The translations under genes were made by a program, and so were the position numbers. Below are positions 9,577 to 17,522 of a stretch of DNA of 64,000 nt, piece after piece. The notes beneath the pieces are model-generated. The model had not been told where the DNA came from and made no database searches. It worked only from the letters and a program-made list of their open reading frames with translations. The number at the start of each line of letters is the position of its first letter. Position 1 is the first letter of the stretch. Source of the stretch: Halorubrum sp. CSM-61. Its GTDB lineage: Archaea; Halobacteriota; Halobacteria; Halobacteriales; Haloferacaceae. The stretch is from the NCBI RefSeq assembly GCF_003781945.1, contig NZ_RJJW01000006.1, forward strand, positions 124,001 through 188,000. Reading direction: 5' to 3'.

Positions 9577-10098
9577 CTACAGCCGCGGCGCCACCCGCCG
9601 CTCGACCGTCAGCTCGACGGCCCCGCCGTCGGTCATCCCCGCGATGTCGTACCGCTCGTCGCCGACGATCAGGTCGTGGTCGGCGACGTGACCCGTCTTC
9701 AGGTGTAGCGTCTCGTGCGACTCGGACGGCGGTTCGAAGACGTACCGTCCGTCGCGCTCCGTCACGTCCGCCTGCGACGGGAGCCCGGCCCCGAAGGAGC
9801 TGAACTCCATCCGAGTCATCACCAGCTCCCCGTCCCTCGGGACGTACACGTCTCGGACGGTCGTCTTCTCGACGCTGTGCGTGTACTCGATGGCGATCTC
9901 CGTGTCGTCGGAGACCGGAGCCGTCACCAGCTCGGTACCGCTCTCGTCGGTCACGACCAGCGTCGGGCCGCCGGCGACGGCGTCGACCGCGCCGGTGGCG
10001 AACGCCGCCCCCGTCGCGGCTACGAGGATCGCCACGACGGCGACCGCGACGAGGGCGGTTCCGCGTCGGCCCGACGGGAGTCGCGACCGGAACGCCAC
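9577..10098 (-). CDS. DUF1850 protein of the TAXI-TRAP operon
   Basis: 173 aa. The frame is open upstream to 10233, but that part overlaps the binding-protein gene and has non-coding composition (Arg/Ser/Thr-rich). The GTG at 10098, one base past the upstream stop, is therefore the likely start. There is one N-terminal transmembrane segment (ALVAVAVVAILVAATGAAFA), then an extracytoplasmic beta-rich domain with the DUF1850 hallmarks EIAIEYTHSVEKTTVRDVY and MEFSSFGAGLPSQAD. DUF1850 proteins commonly accompany TAXI TRAP genes; their function is unknown. Tight spacing suggests translational coupling with the binding protein. Confidence 0.85.
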   Translation of the reverse strand: MAFRSRLPSGRRGTALVAVAVVAILVAATGAAFATGAVDAVAGGPTLVVTDESGTELVTAPVSDDTEIAIEYTHSVEKTTVRDVYVPRDGELVMTRMEFSSFGAGLPSQADVTERDGRYVFEPPSESHETLHLKTGHVADHDLIVGDERYDIAGMTDGGAVELTVERRVAPRL

Positions 10099-10099
10099 G

Positions 10100-11176
10100 C
10101 TACTCGAAGTAGCGGGCCGCGCCCTCGTGCAGTTCGATCGACATCCCGTCCTGCGCGGAGTCGACGGTGATGAAGTCCGTCTTGATCGACAGCTGATCGA
10201 GGTTCTCGAAGATGGCCTCGGTGACCGCCTCAACCGCGTCGGCGGAGTACTCGGACCGGGTCGCGATCATCGCCTGCACGGAGACGGTGTCGACGTCCTC
10301 GTCGATGCCCTCGTAGGTGCCGCCGGGGATCGTGTCGTCCGCGAACCACGACGCGTCGTCGCGGGCCGCCTGCCGCTCCTCGTCGGACATGTTGAGGATC
10401 TGCACGTCCGTGGTCGTCGCGAGTTCCTCAATCGCGCCCACGGGCCACCCGCCGACGACGAACGCCGCGTCGACGTCGCCGTCGCGGAGCTGGTTGGCCG
10501 CCTGCGTGAAGTCGGTGTTCTGCTCCTCGAAGTCGTCGGTCGTGAGACCGGCCGCCGACTCGAGGATCTGAAGCGCGTTCACCTGCGTCCCGCTGCCGAG
10601 GTCGCCGGTGTTGACGCGCATGCCCTCGAGGTCGGACAGCGAGCTCACGTCGGCCTCGGGGTTGAGGAGGACGTGGATCGTCTCCGGGTACAGCGTCGCG
10701 ACGCCGCGGAGGTTCTCGACCGGGGAGCCGTCGAACGCGTCGAGGCCCTCGCCGTTGCGGGCGAAGTAGGCGACGTCGTTCTGGATCAGCGCGAAGTCGG
10801 CGTCGCCGTTGCCGAGGCTGCCGACGTTCTCGACCGACGCGCCCGTCGAGGAGACCTCGACCGGGTAGTCGGTGTTGTCCTCGATGATTCCCTCGAACTC
10901 GCCGGACAGCGGGAAGTAGGTCCCTCCCGTGCCGCCGGCGTGCCAGCGGATGACGTCTTGGCTGCCTCCGTCGTCGCCGTCGGAACCGTCGGAGCCATCG
11001 GAACCGTCGCTGCCGTCGCTGCCGTCGCTTCCGTCGCTTCCGTCACTGCCGTCTTCACCGTCGGAGCCGTCGCCGCCGTTATCCGAACAGCCGGCGATGC
11101 CGACGACGCCGGCCGCGGCCGCCCCGCGGAGGAGCGTCCGACGGTCGATACGTTCGCTGATTGGGTTGTCTGACAT
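10100..11176 (-). CDS. TAXI-family TRAP solute-binding lipoprotein
   Basis: 358 aa from ATG 11176; upstream in-frame codons would precede the signal peptide and are rejected. A Tat motif R12-R13 (IDRRTLLRG) and lipobox Cys30 (GIAGC) predict Tat export and lipid anchoring. An Asp/Ser/Gly linker of tandem DGS units (about residues 32-62) follows as a tether. The binding domain begins IRWHAGGTGGTYFPLSGEF, the TAXI (TRAP-associated extracytoplasmic immunogenic) N-terminal signature, and contains GSLGNGDADFALIQNDVAYFA. It captures the substrate for the fused permease downstream. The linker repeats are encoded by a short tandem DNA array that could vary in length. Confidence 0.9.
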   Translation of the reverse strand: MSDNPISERIDRRTLLRGAAAAGVVGIAGCSDNGGDGSDGEDGSDGSDGSDGSDGSDGSDGSDGSDGDDGGSQDVIRWHAGGTGGTYFPLSGEFEGIIEDNTDYPVEVSSTGASVENVGSLGNGDADFALIQNDVAYFARNGEGLDAFDGSPVENLRGVATLYPETIHVLLNPEADVSSLSDLEGMRVNTGDLGSGTQVNALQILESAAGLTTDDFEEQNTDFTQAANQLRDGDVDAAFVVGGWPVGAIEELATTTDVQILNMSDEERQAARDDASWFADDTIPGGTYEGIDEDVDTVSVQAMIATRSEYSADAVEAVTEAIFENLDQLSIKTDFITVDSAQDGMSIELHEGAARYFE

Positions 11177-11339
11177 ACGACATGTAGTACACAACGGGAG
11201 TTGATAACGGTTTCCCATGAGAATGTCCGCTTCGATCAGAGTATCTCGGTTACATCCGTCGGTTTCTCGATCAGACGACACGATCCGATCGCCGCCGAAT
11301 GAAAAGGCCTTTTACGTCGACGGGGGTACGATTGAGTGA

Positions 11340-11413
11340 GGGCCGGTAGCTCAGTTAGGGAGAGCGACGGACTCTTAATCCGTCGGTCGCGTGTTCAAAT
11401 CGCGCCCGGCCCG
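11340..11413 (+). tRNA. tRNA-Lys (anticodon CTT)
   Basis: 74-nt cloverleaf. Acceptor arm GGGCCGG (11340-11346) pairs with CCGGCCC (11406-11412), with discriminator G at 11413. D arm is GCTC/GAGC. Anticodon stem ACGGA/TCCGT encloses loop CTCTTAA, giving anticodon CTT at 11374-11376. T arm has GTTCAAAT. CCA is not encoded and there is no intron. It reads AAG lysine codons. The gene is also the probable source of the 3'-end copy found 124 bp downstream. Confidence 0.95.
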
Positions 11414-11501
11414 CTTTCTCGCCGCGAGCAATCTCGCGAGCGGCGAGTATCGGACCCTGCGAGATTTGAACGCAGGGAGGTCGCGCGCAGCGGAAGCGAG
11501 C

Positions 11502-11537
11502 ACGTCCGACCGTGTGTTACAAATCGCGCCCGGCCCG
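11502..11537 (+). repeat. Copy of the tRNA-Lys 3' end (possible att scar)
   Basis: The 18 bases at 11520-11537 are identical to the last 18 bases of tRNA-Lys (11396-11413). Similarity extends leftward over a further ~18 bases with mismatches and one inserted A in the T loop. The copy is in the same orientation and cannot fold as a full tRNA. Direct duplication of a tRNA 3' end is the usual footprint of a tyrosine-recombinase integration, here with only ~90 bp left between the copies. The T-rich run after 11537 could act as a terminator. Confidence 0.7.
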
Positions 11538-11594
11538 TTTTTACTGAACCGCTGAACGTCCGCGACGCGAGCGTCCGCCCCGATCGGCTCGCCG

Positions 11595-13271
11595 TCACGA
11601 TTTCCGAAACCGGACAGCGAGCGCTGTCACGAGGAGCGCGAGCACGGCGGCGATCGCGCCGAACCCGGGAACGCTCTCGTCGGTTTCGGCGTCCGCCGGC
11701 GGCGCGTCGTCGTCGGTCTCGAACACGGTGATCGTGCCGACCTCCTCATCCTCGAGTGACACCGGCCCGCTCTCGCTCGGTTCGAACCCGATCTCGACGG
11801 TCGTGTTCTCGCCCGGTTCGAGCGTCACCTCCCGTTCGGCGACGGACTCGTTGTTCATGCTGACGGTGAGATTTCGAGTCGCCGGGAGGTCTCCGGGATT
11901 CCTCACCGCGGCCCGGACCGTCGTTTCGTACCCCGCTCGAACCCGGTCCGCGGGGACCGCTCCGTCGACGACGTCGACGCGTCCGGGTTCGAGCGCGACG
12001 ACGGCGACGGGCGAGGCCGCAGGCAGCGTCGCGGCGTGAGCGTCCCCGTCCACCTCGTGCGTGACGTCGGCCGTCGTCCATTCGCCGTCGACGTACCGTA
12101 ACACCTCGACGTCTTCCGGACCCAACCCGTCCGGGATCGCCTCCTCGTCGACGTCGAACCGGAGCGTCGTCCCGCTCGTGTTCGCGGCGTCGAGCGACGA
12201 GGTGAACTCCACGTATCCGAGCGCCGTCCCGTGGGGGACGGGATCGCGACCTTCCGGCTCGGCCGTCGGCCGTCCGACCGTCGTCTCGAACGACTCCCGG
12301 TCACCGGCCGGATCCACGCCGACCGAGGAAACCGACAGGGCGGGCTGTCCCTCCGACGGGCCGGCGAGATCCACGGCGAGATCGTACTGCCCGTCGGTCG
12401 CGCCGTCGACGTCGAGGGTGACGGCCTCGTCCGATTCGGACCGGACCACGGTCGGCCCCTCGTCCCCGGTCGTGCTGGATCCCGAAGAGCTCGAAGAGCT
12501 CGACGGGTCAGACGATCCGGACGAGCCAGACGAGTCTGATGAATCAGTCGACTCAGAGGGTTCGGTGGAGTCGGTCTCTATCCCGTCCGTTTCGTTCGTC
12601 CCGGTCGGATCGGTCTCATTCCGGTCGGCGGGATCGGTCTGCTCGTCTGTTTCGTTGAAACCGGTCTCGTTCTGCTCGGCGGTCTCGTTCTGCTCGGCAG
12701 GCTCATCAGACTCGTCCGTTTCGTTCGTCTCGGTAGGTCCGTCTGTCTCGTCCGTTTCGTTCGTCGCGGTAGGCTCATCTGTCCCGTCCGTCCCGTTTTG
12801 ATCGGCGGTGTCGTTCTGGTCGGCAGGCTCATCAGACTCGTCCGTTTCGTTCGTCTCGGTAGGTCCGTCTGTCCCGTCCGCTCCGTCCGTCTCGTTCTGC
12901 TCGGCGGTGTCATTCTGCTCGGCAGATTCATCAGACTCGCTCGTTCCGTCCGTCTCGTTCCGCTCGAGGGGATCGTCAGAATCGGTCCCGGTATCGTTGG
13001 TGCCCGAGCCGATCTCCGAGTCGTTGGTGGACGATCCCGTCTCCGTGTCGTTGGTGGACGCTCCCGTCTCCGTGTCGTTGGTGGACGCTCCCGTTTCCGT
13101 ATCGTTAGTGGATGCTCCAGTCTCCGTCTCATTGGTGTCGGGAGCGTCCACCTGCAGCTCGACGGCGTCGCCGGCTGCCGAAACGCCGATGCCAGTGCTT
13201 CCCGAGAGAACCAGCACTGCGAAGATTACCACAGCACAGATCCAGATAACGGCACTCTTGCGACCGGACAT
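11595..13271 (-). CDS. PGF-CTERM surface protein with Thr/Asn/Glu repeat stalk
   Basis: 558 aa. An N-terminal Sec-type signal (WICAVVIFAVLVLSGSTGIGVSA) is followed from about residue 45 by tandem repeats: first ten-residue units ending TNDTETGAS, then blocks built from TNETD, EQNDTA and DESDEPA, then a serine run near residue 265. The globular part (~275-420) resembles the PGF-pre-PGF region (ALGYVEFTSS, VEVLRYVDGEWT), followed by a CARDB-like adhesion/Ig domain (TRNLTVSMNNESVAEREVTLEPGENTTVEIGF). It ends VPGFGAIAAVLALLVTALAV plus basic residues: a PGF-CTERM signal, processed and lipid-anchored by archaeosortase A. N-x-T sites are abundant, so it is probably a heavily glycosylated cell-surface protein. 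Confidence 0.88.
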   Translation of the reverse strand: MSGRKSAVIWICAVVIFAVLVLSGSTGIGVSAAGDAVELQVDAPDTNETETGASTNDTETGASTNDTETGASTNDTETGSSTNDSEIGSGTNDTGTDSDDPLERNETDGTSESDESAEQNDTAEQNETDGADGTDGPTETNETDESDEPADQNDTADQNGTDGTDEPTATNETDETDGPTETNETDESDEPAEQNETAEQNETGFNETDEQTDPADRNETDPTGTNETDGIETDSTEPSESTDSSDSSGSSGSSDPSSSSSSSGSSTTGDEGPTVVRSESDEAVTLDVDGATDGQYDLAVDLAGPSEGQPALSVSSVGVDPAGDRESFETTVGRPTAEPEGRDPVPHGTALGYVEFTSSLDAANTSGTTLRFDVDEEAIPDGLGPEDVEVLRYVDGEWTTADVTHEVDGDAHAATLPAASPVAVVALEPGRVDVVDGAVPADRVRAGYETTVRAAVRNPGDLPATRNLTVSMNNESVAEREVTLEPGENTTVEIGFEPSESGPVSLEDEEVGTITVFETDDDAPPADAETDESVPGFGAIAAVLALLVTALAVRFRKS

Positions 13272-13740
13272 AAGTGTCCGAGCCGACCCAAAGCCATTGT
13301 TATATGCGCTGAATGTCGGATTAAGGCAACCTTAGTGGCGGTTCTCACGCCAGTGGTGCGAGTCGGTCGACACCGGATCCCTCGATCCGACGTCGACGGC
13401 GTCCGGGAGTCCGGAGCGACGGGCTAATCGGTACTGCTAGGAGACGAGAGGTGGGCCCTCCGGCCGTCCGTGCGTCTCTTGCCGGCCCGACGCGAGGAAG
13501 CCGACCCGCGGAGTCGACCGATTTGACCGTGGAGCCACGGGTCAGTGACCGTAGCCGAAGCCGTGAGTTTCCGTCTCGTACCGCTGTGAGTTTCCCTCGA
13601 AACAGCTTTATTGAAATAATTTTTTCAGACATATTTTCGTCTGAAACATCTGGTCGCTAAAGAAGACTTACCGATCGATAGCGGGAGTACGTTTCGCAAA
13701 TCGGTTGATCGGTCGTTTATAAGTGGTCGCTGATGACGTT
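13272..13740. other. Intergenic region upstream of the surface-protein gene
   Basis: About 470 bp with no convincing gene. Short open frames here have non-haloarchaeal, Arg/Ser-rich composition. The first ~30 bp next to 13271 should hold the surface-protein promoter. Around 13606-13650 the sequence turns AT-rich with a small CAGAC/GTCTG inverted repeat. I see nothing else I can name. Confidence 0.5.
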
Positions 13741-14076
13741 GCGGTGACGACCTCCAAAGCCCCAGCCGCGAGGACTCGCGCGGCTCGCTGTCGTTCGAGA
13801 CGCCGAAGGCGTCTCGTGATGACGAAACGGCGAAGCCGTTTCGAACCACGCGCTTCAGTCGCTCACTTCGTTCGCTCCTTGCAGTGCTTGCGTCGCCGTG
13901 CTTCGTCCTCGCGACTGCCCCTTTGAGTCCCACCCGACCGCACCGCCCCTCACCTCACGCCTCCCCAGCCTCGTCGCTGGCGGCGATAGCCGCCAGCGAC
14001 TCCCTCGCGCGTGCACCTCACGCCCTTCGGGCGCTCGGCGGCACGCGCCACCGCATTGTCCTTTATAAATGCTCGT
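13741..14076. repeat. Multi-hairpin repetitive element
   Basis: A run of five inverted repeats in about 300 bp: 13764-13785 (7-bp arms), 13796-13816 (CGAGACGCC/GGCGTCTCG), 13823-13843 (CGAAACGGC/GCCGTTTCG), 13973-14000 (12-bp arms around GATA) and 14007-14048 (8-bp arms GCGCGTGC/GCACGCGC with an inner GCCC-TTC-GGGC hairpin). Open frames through it translate to low-complexity Arg/Ala text and are not credible genes. Similar GC-rich, hairpin-chained blocks recur in Halorubrum genomes in my recollection, which I cannot check here. It may be a non-autonomous repeat or a structured RNA. Confidence 0.6.
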
Positions 14077-14322
14077 CGCCGTCACTCACGGCTTTTTTAA
14101 ATACTGTCTCGCGGACACCGATCTGCAATACCCACTCCCGCTATCGATCACCACAGCTCCCGTACTGACCGAGCGAGACCAAACTATCAACTGCTGAGCT
14201 TTTCAATAGGCCCGCGAAACCGGTTGTAGGCGTCGGGTGCGCTCTTGGGGGCGTGTGCCGTCGAGCGAGTCCCATGTTATCCGACCCGATCTATTATCTC
14301 CGTCGTCGACGAGGACTCACGC

Positions 14323-15060
14323 ATGGGGACGCTCGACGACACGACGGTACTGGTAACGGGCGCGAGTTCCGGGATCGGCGAGGCGACCGCGCACGCGCTC
14401 GCGGAGCGCGGAGCGAACGTCGCGCTCCTCGCTCGCCGCCGCGAGGCGCTGGAGGCGGTCGCGGAGACGCTGGAGGCGGACTACGGCGCGCGAGCGGCCG
14501 TCGTCGACGGCGACGTCCGCGAACGCGAGACCGCCGAGGCCGCGGTCGAGTCGGTCGTCGATCGCTTCGGCGGGCTCGACGCGGTCGTCTCCAACGCGGG
14601 GATCGGTCGCGGCGGCGACGTGGAGTCGATGACCGACGAGGAGTACTTCGCCATGCAGGAGACGAACGTCGACGGGACGTTCTTCCTCACCCGGACGGCG
14701 CTCCCGGAGTTACGGGAAAGCGAGGGAACGCTCGTCGTGGTCGGGAGCTTCGCGGGGCAGTACCCCCGCTCGTACAACCCGGTGTACGCCGCGACGAAGT
14801 GGTGGACGCGGGGCTTCGCCCACAGCGTCGCGGCGCAGGTCGGCGACGAGGGCGTGGCCGTCTCCGTCGTGAACCCCTCCGAGGTGCGCACCGAGTTCGG
14901 CAGCGAGGACGGCGACCCGTTCGAGGAGCGCTTCGAGCCCGGAACGGTGACCGAGCCCGAGGAGATCGCCGAGGCGATCGCCTTCGCGGTCACGCGAGAG
15001 GGGTCGACGGCACAGGAGATCGACCTCTTCCGGAGGGACAAGTTCGCCGACATGCAGTGA
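14323..15060 (+). CDS. Short-chain dehydrogenase/reductase
   Basis: 245 aa from ATG 14323; earlier in-frame starts have an unlikely N-terminus (MGACAVERVPCYP). It contains the SDR cofactor motif TGASSGIGEATA at the start, NAG-type SNAGIG, and the catalytic Ser...YxxxK set (VVGSFAG then YAATKWW, where Tyr and Lys are in the expected spacing). The C-terminus shows no targeting signal. It is a cytoplasmic NAD(P)-dependent oxidoreductase of the classical SDR family; the substrate is unknown. It is an isolated gene with no evident operon partner. Confidence 0.88.
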   Translation: MGTLDDTTVLVTGASSGIGEATAHALAERGANVALLARRREALEAVAETLEADYGARAAVVDGDVRERETAEAAVESVVDRFGGLDAVVSNAGIGRGGDVESMTDEEYFAMQETNVDGTFFLTRTALPELRESEGTLVVVGSFAGQYPRSYNPVYAATKWWTRGFAHSVAAQVGDEGVAVSVVNPSEVRTEFGSEDGDPFEERFEPGTVTEPEEIAEAIAFAVTREGSTAQEIDLFRRDKFADMQ

Positions 15061-15122
15061 GGCGGTCGTAGACGGGGGACGAGCGTTGGCGGGGACGGAG
15101 GGAGGACCGTGGCGGTCCGACC

Positions 15123-15236
15123 TCACCCCTCGCCGCCCTCGATCCGCGCACCGCACTCCGGACAGACCTCGTCGGCGCACGAGACCGCGAGGTCGCACTC
15201 CGGACAGAACCGGCGGTCGCAGGCGGGGTCTCCCAT
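15123..15236 (-). CDS. Very small zinc-ribbon protein
   Basis: 37 aa from ATG 15236 (the open frame continues upstream but with poor composition). Two CPxC knuckles, FCPEC and VCPECG, separated by about 13 residues with one additional Cys pair in between, form a complete zinc ribbon and almost the whole protein. Single-ribbon micro-proteins of this size are frequent in haloarchaea and are often missed. Function unknown; a nucleic-acid or protein adaptor is the usual guess. Confidence 0.6.
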   Translation of the reverse strand: MGDPACDRRFCPECDLAVSCADEVCPECGARIEGGEG

Positions 15237-15346
15237 ACCCGTGCGTCCGCCCGGCCGCCGCATAAGTCCGACGGCGGACCTACCGATCCGGCCCGTCGGA
15301 CGCTTCGAACCGAAACCCATTTTGAACGGGTACGCGCCGATCCGGT

Positions 15347-16645
15347 GTGAGCAACGCGGACGCGGGCAACGGGGCGAAGCGATCGCAGTTCTGGGCGCTC
15401 TACCTCACCCGATTCGCCGAGGGGTTCGGGTTCATCACCCTACTGACGCTGCTTCCGACGTACATCAACGCGCTGGACCCCCAGTCGACGACGGTGCTCG
15501 GCCTCACCGTCTCGGCCGGGTTCATCATCGGGATGTACACCACGGGGTTCACGCTCGCGCAGACCGTCGCCGTGATCCCGCTGGCGTGGGCTGGCGACCG
15601 GCTCGACAAGCGGCTCGTCCTCCTCGTCGTTCTGGGCGTCGGCGCCGGCGTGTACGCCCTGTTCCCGCTTGTTGACTCCTCCACCTCGTTCATCCTCGTC
15701 AGGGCGCTGCAGGGGTTCGTCGTCACCGGCGCGGGGCTGATGACGCTCTCGCTGGTCGGCCAGATCGCGGACGTCGGCACGCGCGCGGACAAGATCGGGA
15801 AGGCGAACGCCGCCGCCTTCGCCGCGTCCATCGTCGGGTCGCTCGGCGCGGGCGCGGTGTACGACGCGGTCGGATTCGGACCGGTCTTCGCCATCATCAC
15901 CGCGCTCATGGTGGTCGCGTGGGTGATCACCTGGGGCGTCCTCGATCCGGACCCGACCCGGGTCAAGGGGTTCCCGTTCACCGACCTCGCGGTCAACCGG
16001 AAGATCCTCACGATGACGAGCTTCCGGGCGCAGTACGCCTTCGCGGTGACGATGGTGCGGACGTGGATCCCGATCTACGCCGGCACGGAGCTGGCCGCGG
16101 GCGGGCTCGCGGTCGGCGCGACCGCGGTCGCGGTGACGGTCACCGCCGAGAAGGCGACCAACATGGTCGGCCAGCTGTTCACCGGCCGGCTCTCGGACGC
16201 CTACGGTCGGTCGCTGTTCGTCTTCGCCGGCGGCGGCACCTATGGACTAGTCGCGATGGCGATCCCCTTTTCGGCCGCGATCGGGACCGGAGTCGGCACC
16301 GAGGTGACGCTCCCGATCCTCGGCGAGCTGCCGCCGGCGTACCTGCCGCTCGTCGCCTTCTCCGGGCTGCTCGGCGTCGCAGACTCCTTCCGCGAGCCGG
16401 CGAGCATGGCGCTGTTCGCCGACGAGGGGACCGACGACGGGGGCGTCGCGTCCAGCTTCGGCATCCGCGAGCTCGTCTGGCGACCGGGCTCCGTGGCGGG
16501 GCCCCTCATCGCCGGCTGGCTGATGGTCGAGGTGAGCATGGCGTCCGTCTTCTACGTCGGCGGCGCGTTCGCGATCACCGGCGTGCTCGCGTTCCTCGCC
16601 ATCCTCGCGCACGACCACGGGCACGCGGCGCTGTCGGCGTGGTAG
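15347..16645 (+). CDS. MFS transporter
   Basis: 432 aa from GTG 15347. It has about 12 transmembrane segments. The first-half MFS motif is AWAGDRLDKRLVLLVVLGV (GDRLDKR) and the second-half one is GRLSDAYGRSLFVFAGGG. ALQGFVVTGAGLMTLSLVG fits helices 4-5. It is an integral membrane carrier, possibly for drug or metabolite efflux. Downstream genes are on the opposite strand, so it is monocistronic. Substrate not assigned. Confidence 0.85.
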   Translation: MSNADAGNGAKRSQFWALYLTRFAEGFGFITLLTLLPTYINALDPQSTTVLGLTVSAGFIIGMYTTGFTLAQTVAVIPLAWAGDRLDKRLVLLVVLGVGAGVYALFPLVDSSTSFILVRALQGFVVTGAGLMTLSLVGQIADVGTRADKIGKANAAAFAASIVGSLGAGAVYDAVGFGPVFAIITALMVVAWVITWGVLDPDPTRVKGFPFTDLAVNRKILTMTSFRAQYAFAVTMVRTWIPIYAGTELAAGGLAVGATAVAVTVTAEKATNMVGQLFTGRLSDAYGRSLFVFAGGGTYGLVAMAIPFSAAIGTGVGTEVTLPILGELPPAYLPLVAFSGLLGVADSFREPASMALFADEGTDDGGVASSFGIRELVWRPGSVAGPLIAGWLMVEVSMASVFYVGGAFAITGVLAFLAILAHDHGHAALSAW

Positions 16646-16685
16646 GGCGGGATCTCTGCTCTCGTTGCCCGCCCCGTGATCCCAC

Positions 16686-17408
16686 CTACCGCTTCCGGAG
16701 CGCGGCCCGGTAGTGCGGTCCCTCCCCCGTCCCCTCGCGGTCGATCGCCTCGATCTCCCATCCGGTCCCAATTGCCGCCTCGCGGAGCCGATCCGGCGAG
16801 AACAGCCTGAAGCGGAGCGTCGGGTCCGTCTCCCCGTCGTACGCGAACCACATGACGCGGTGCGCGAGCCCCGGCGTCGGGTCTTCGCGGTACCCGAGGA
16901 GGTCCGCGGCCTCGGGGTGGTCCGGGTCGTAGCAGTCGACCACGGCGGTCGCGTCTCGCGCCGTCACGAACGCGAGGTCGCCGAGGAACTCGGTGAGCCC
17001 CCGAACCGACCCGGCCAGTCCGATCTGGGTGCCGATCGCGAGCGCCGACCCGAACCGGTCGCGCTCGAACGACTCCCGGAGCGCGAACATGTCGCCCTCG
17101 CGGGCGTCCGCGACGCCGCGGTCCCGCATCGTCTCGACGAGCGCGGGACTCGGTTCGAGCGCGACCGTCTCGAACTCCTCCTGGAAGTACAGCGCGTGCC
17201 GGCCCGCCCCGGCGCCGAGGTCGACGAGGGGGCCCCGAAGCCGGGACGCCAGCCATTCGCGATCCGAGTCCTCGCTCGGGTCGAAGTCGGTGAAGTAGAA
17301 CGCCTCGATCGGGTGTTCGTGGGTTTCCTCTCCGTCGCCCTGTCGGAGGGGTCGGGTCCGGTCGCCACGGTGGTGGTCGCGGATCGCTCGCCCGAACGCG
17401 TCGGTCAT
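16686..17408 (-). CDS. Class I SAM-dependent methyltransferase
   Basis: 240 aa from ATG 17408; an upstream in-frame start would add 12 basic/hydrophobic residues and is less likely. Motif I is LVDLGAGAGRHALYFQ, followed by the acidic residue that binds the SAM ribose (TVALEPSPALVETMRD) and a GDMFALRESF loop. The C-terminal half has RFRLFSPDRLREAAIGTGW, typical of small-molecule methyltransferases of the Methyltransf_25 group. The acceptor is unknown. Confidence 0.82.
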   Translation of the reverse strand: MTDAFGRAIRDHHRGDRTRPLRQGDGEETHEHPIEAFYFTDFDPSEDSDREWLASRLRGPLVDLGAGAGRHALYFQEEFETVALEPSPALVETMRDRGVADAREGDMFALRESFERDRFGSALAIGTQIGLAGSVRGLTEFLGDLAFVTARDATAVVDCYDPDHPEAADLLGYREDPTPGLAHRVMWFAYDGETDPTLRFRLFSPDRLREAAIGTGWEIEAIDREGTGEGPHYRAALRKR

Positions 17409-17522
17409 GGTTCGAGCGACCCGCGTCACCCTGAAAAACTGCACGCGAGTTAGTCACACAACCTCATGGTAGGTCTGCGCAATCCGACACCGGTCAGGTC
17501 TCGGAACGGCCGAAACGGCCCC

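Noticed and set aside
13000-13140. CRISPR-like array in the 30-bp repeats of the surface-protein gene
   Set aside because: Repeats are in frame, contiguous without spacers and encode a Thr/Asn stalk.
13855-14085. 76-codon minus-strand frame through the hairpin block, with a WDSKGQ stretch
   Set aside because: The sequence is made of inverted repeats. I treat it as a repeat element rather than a protein, although such frames are often annotated.
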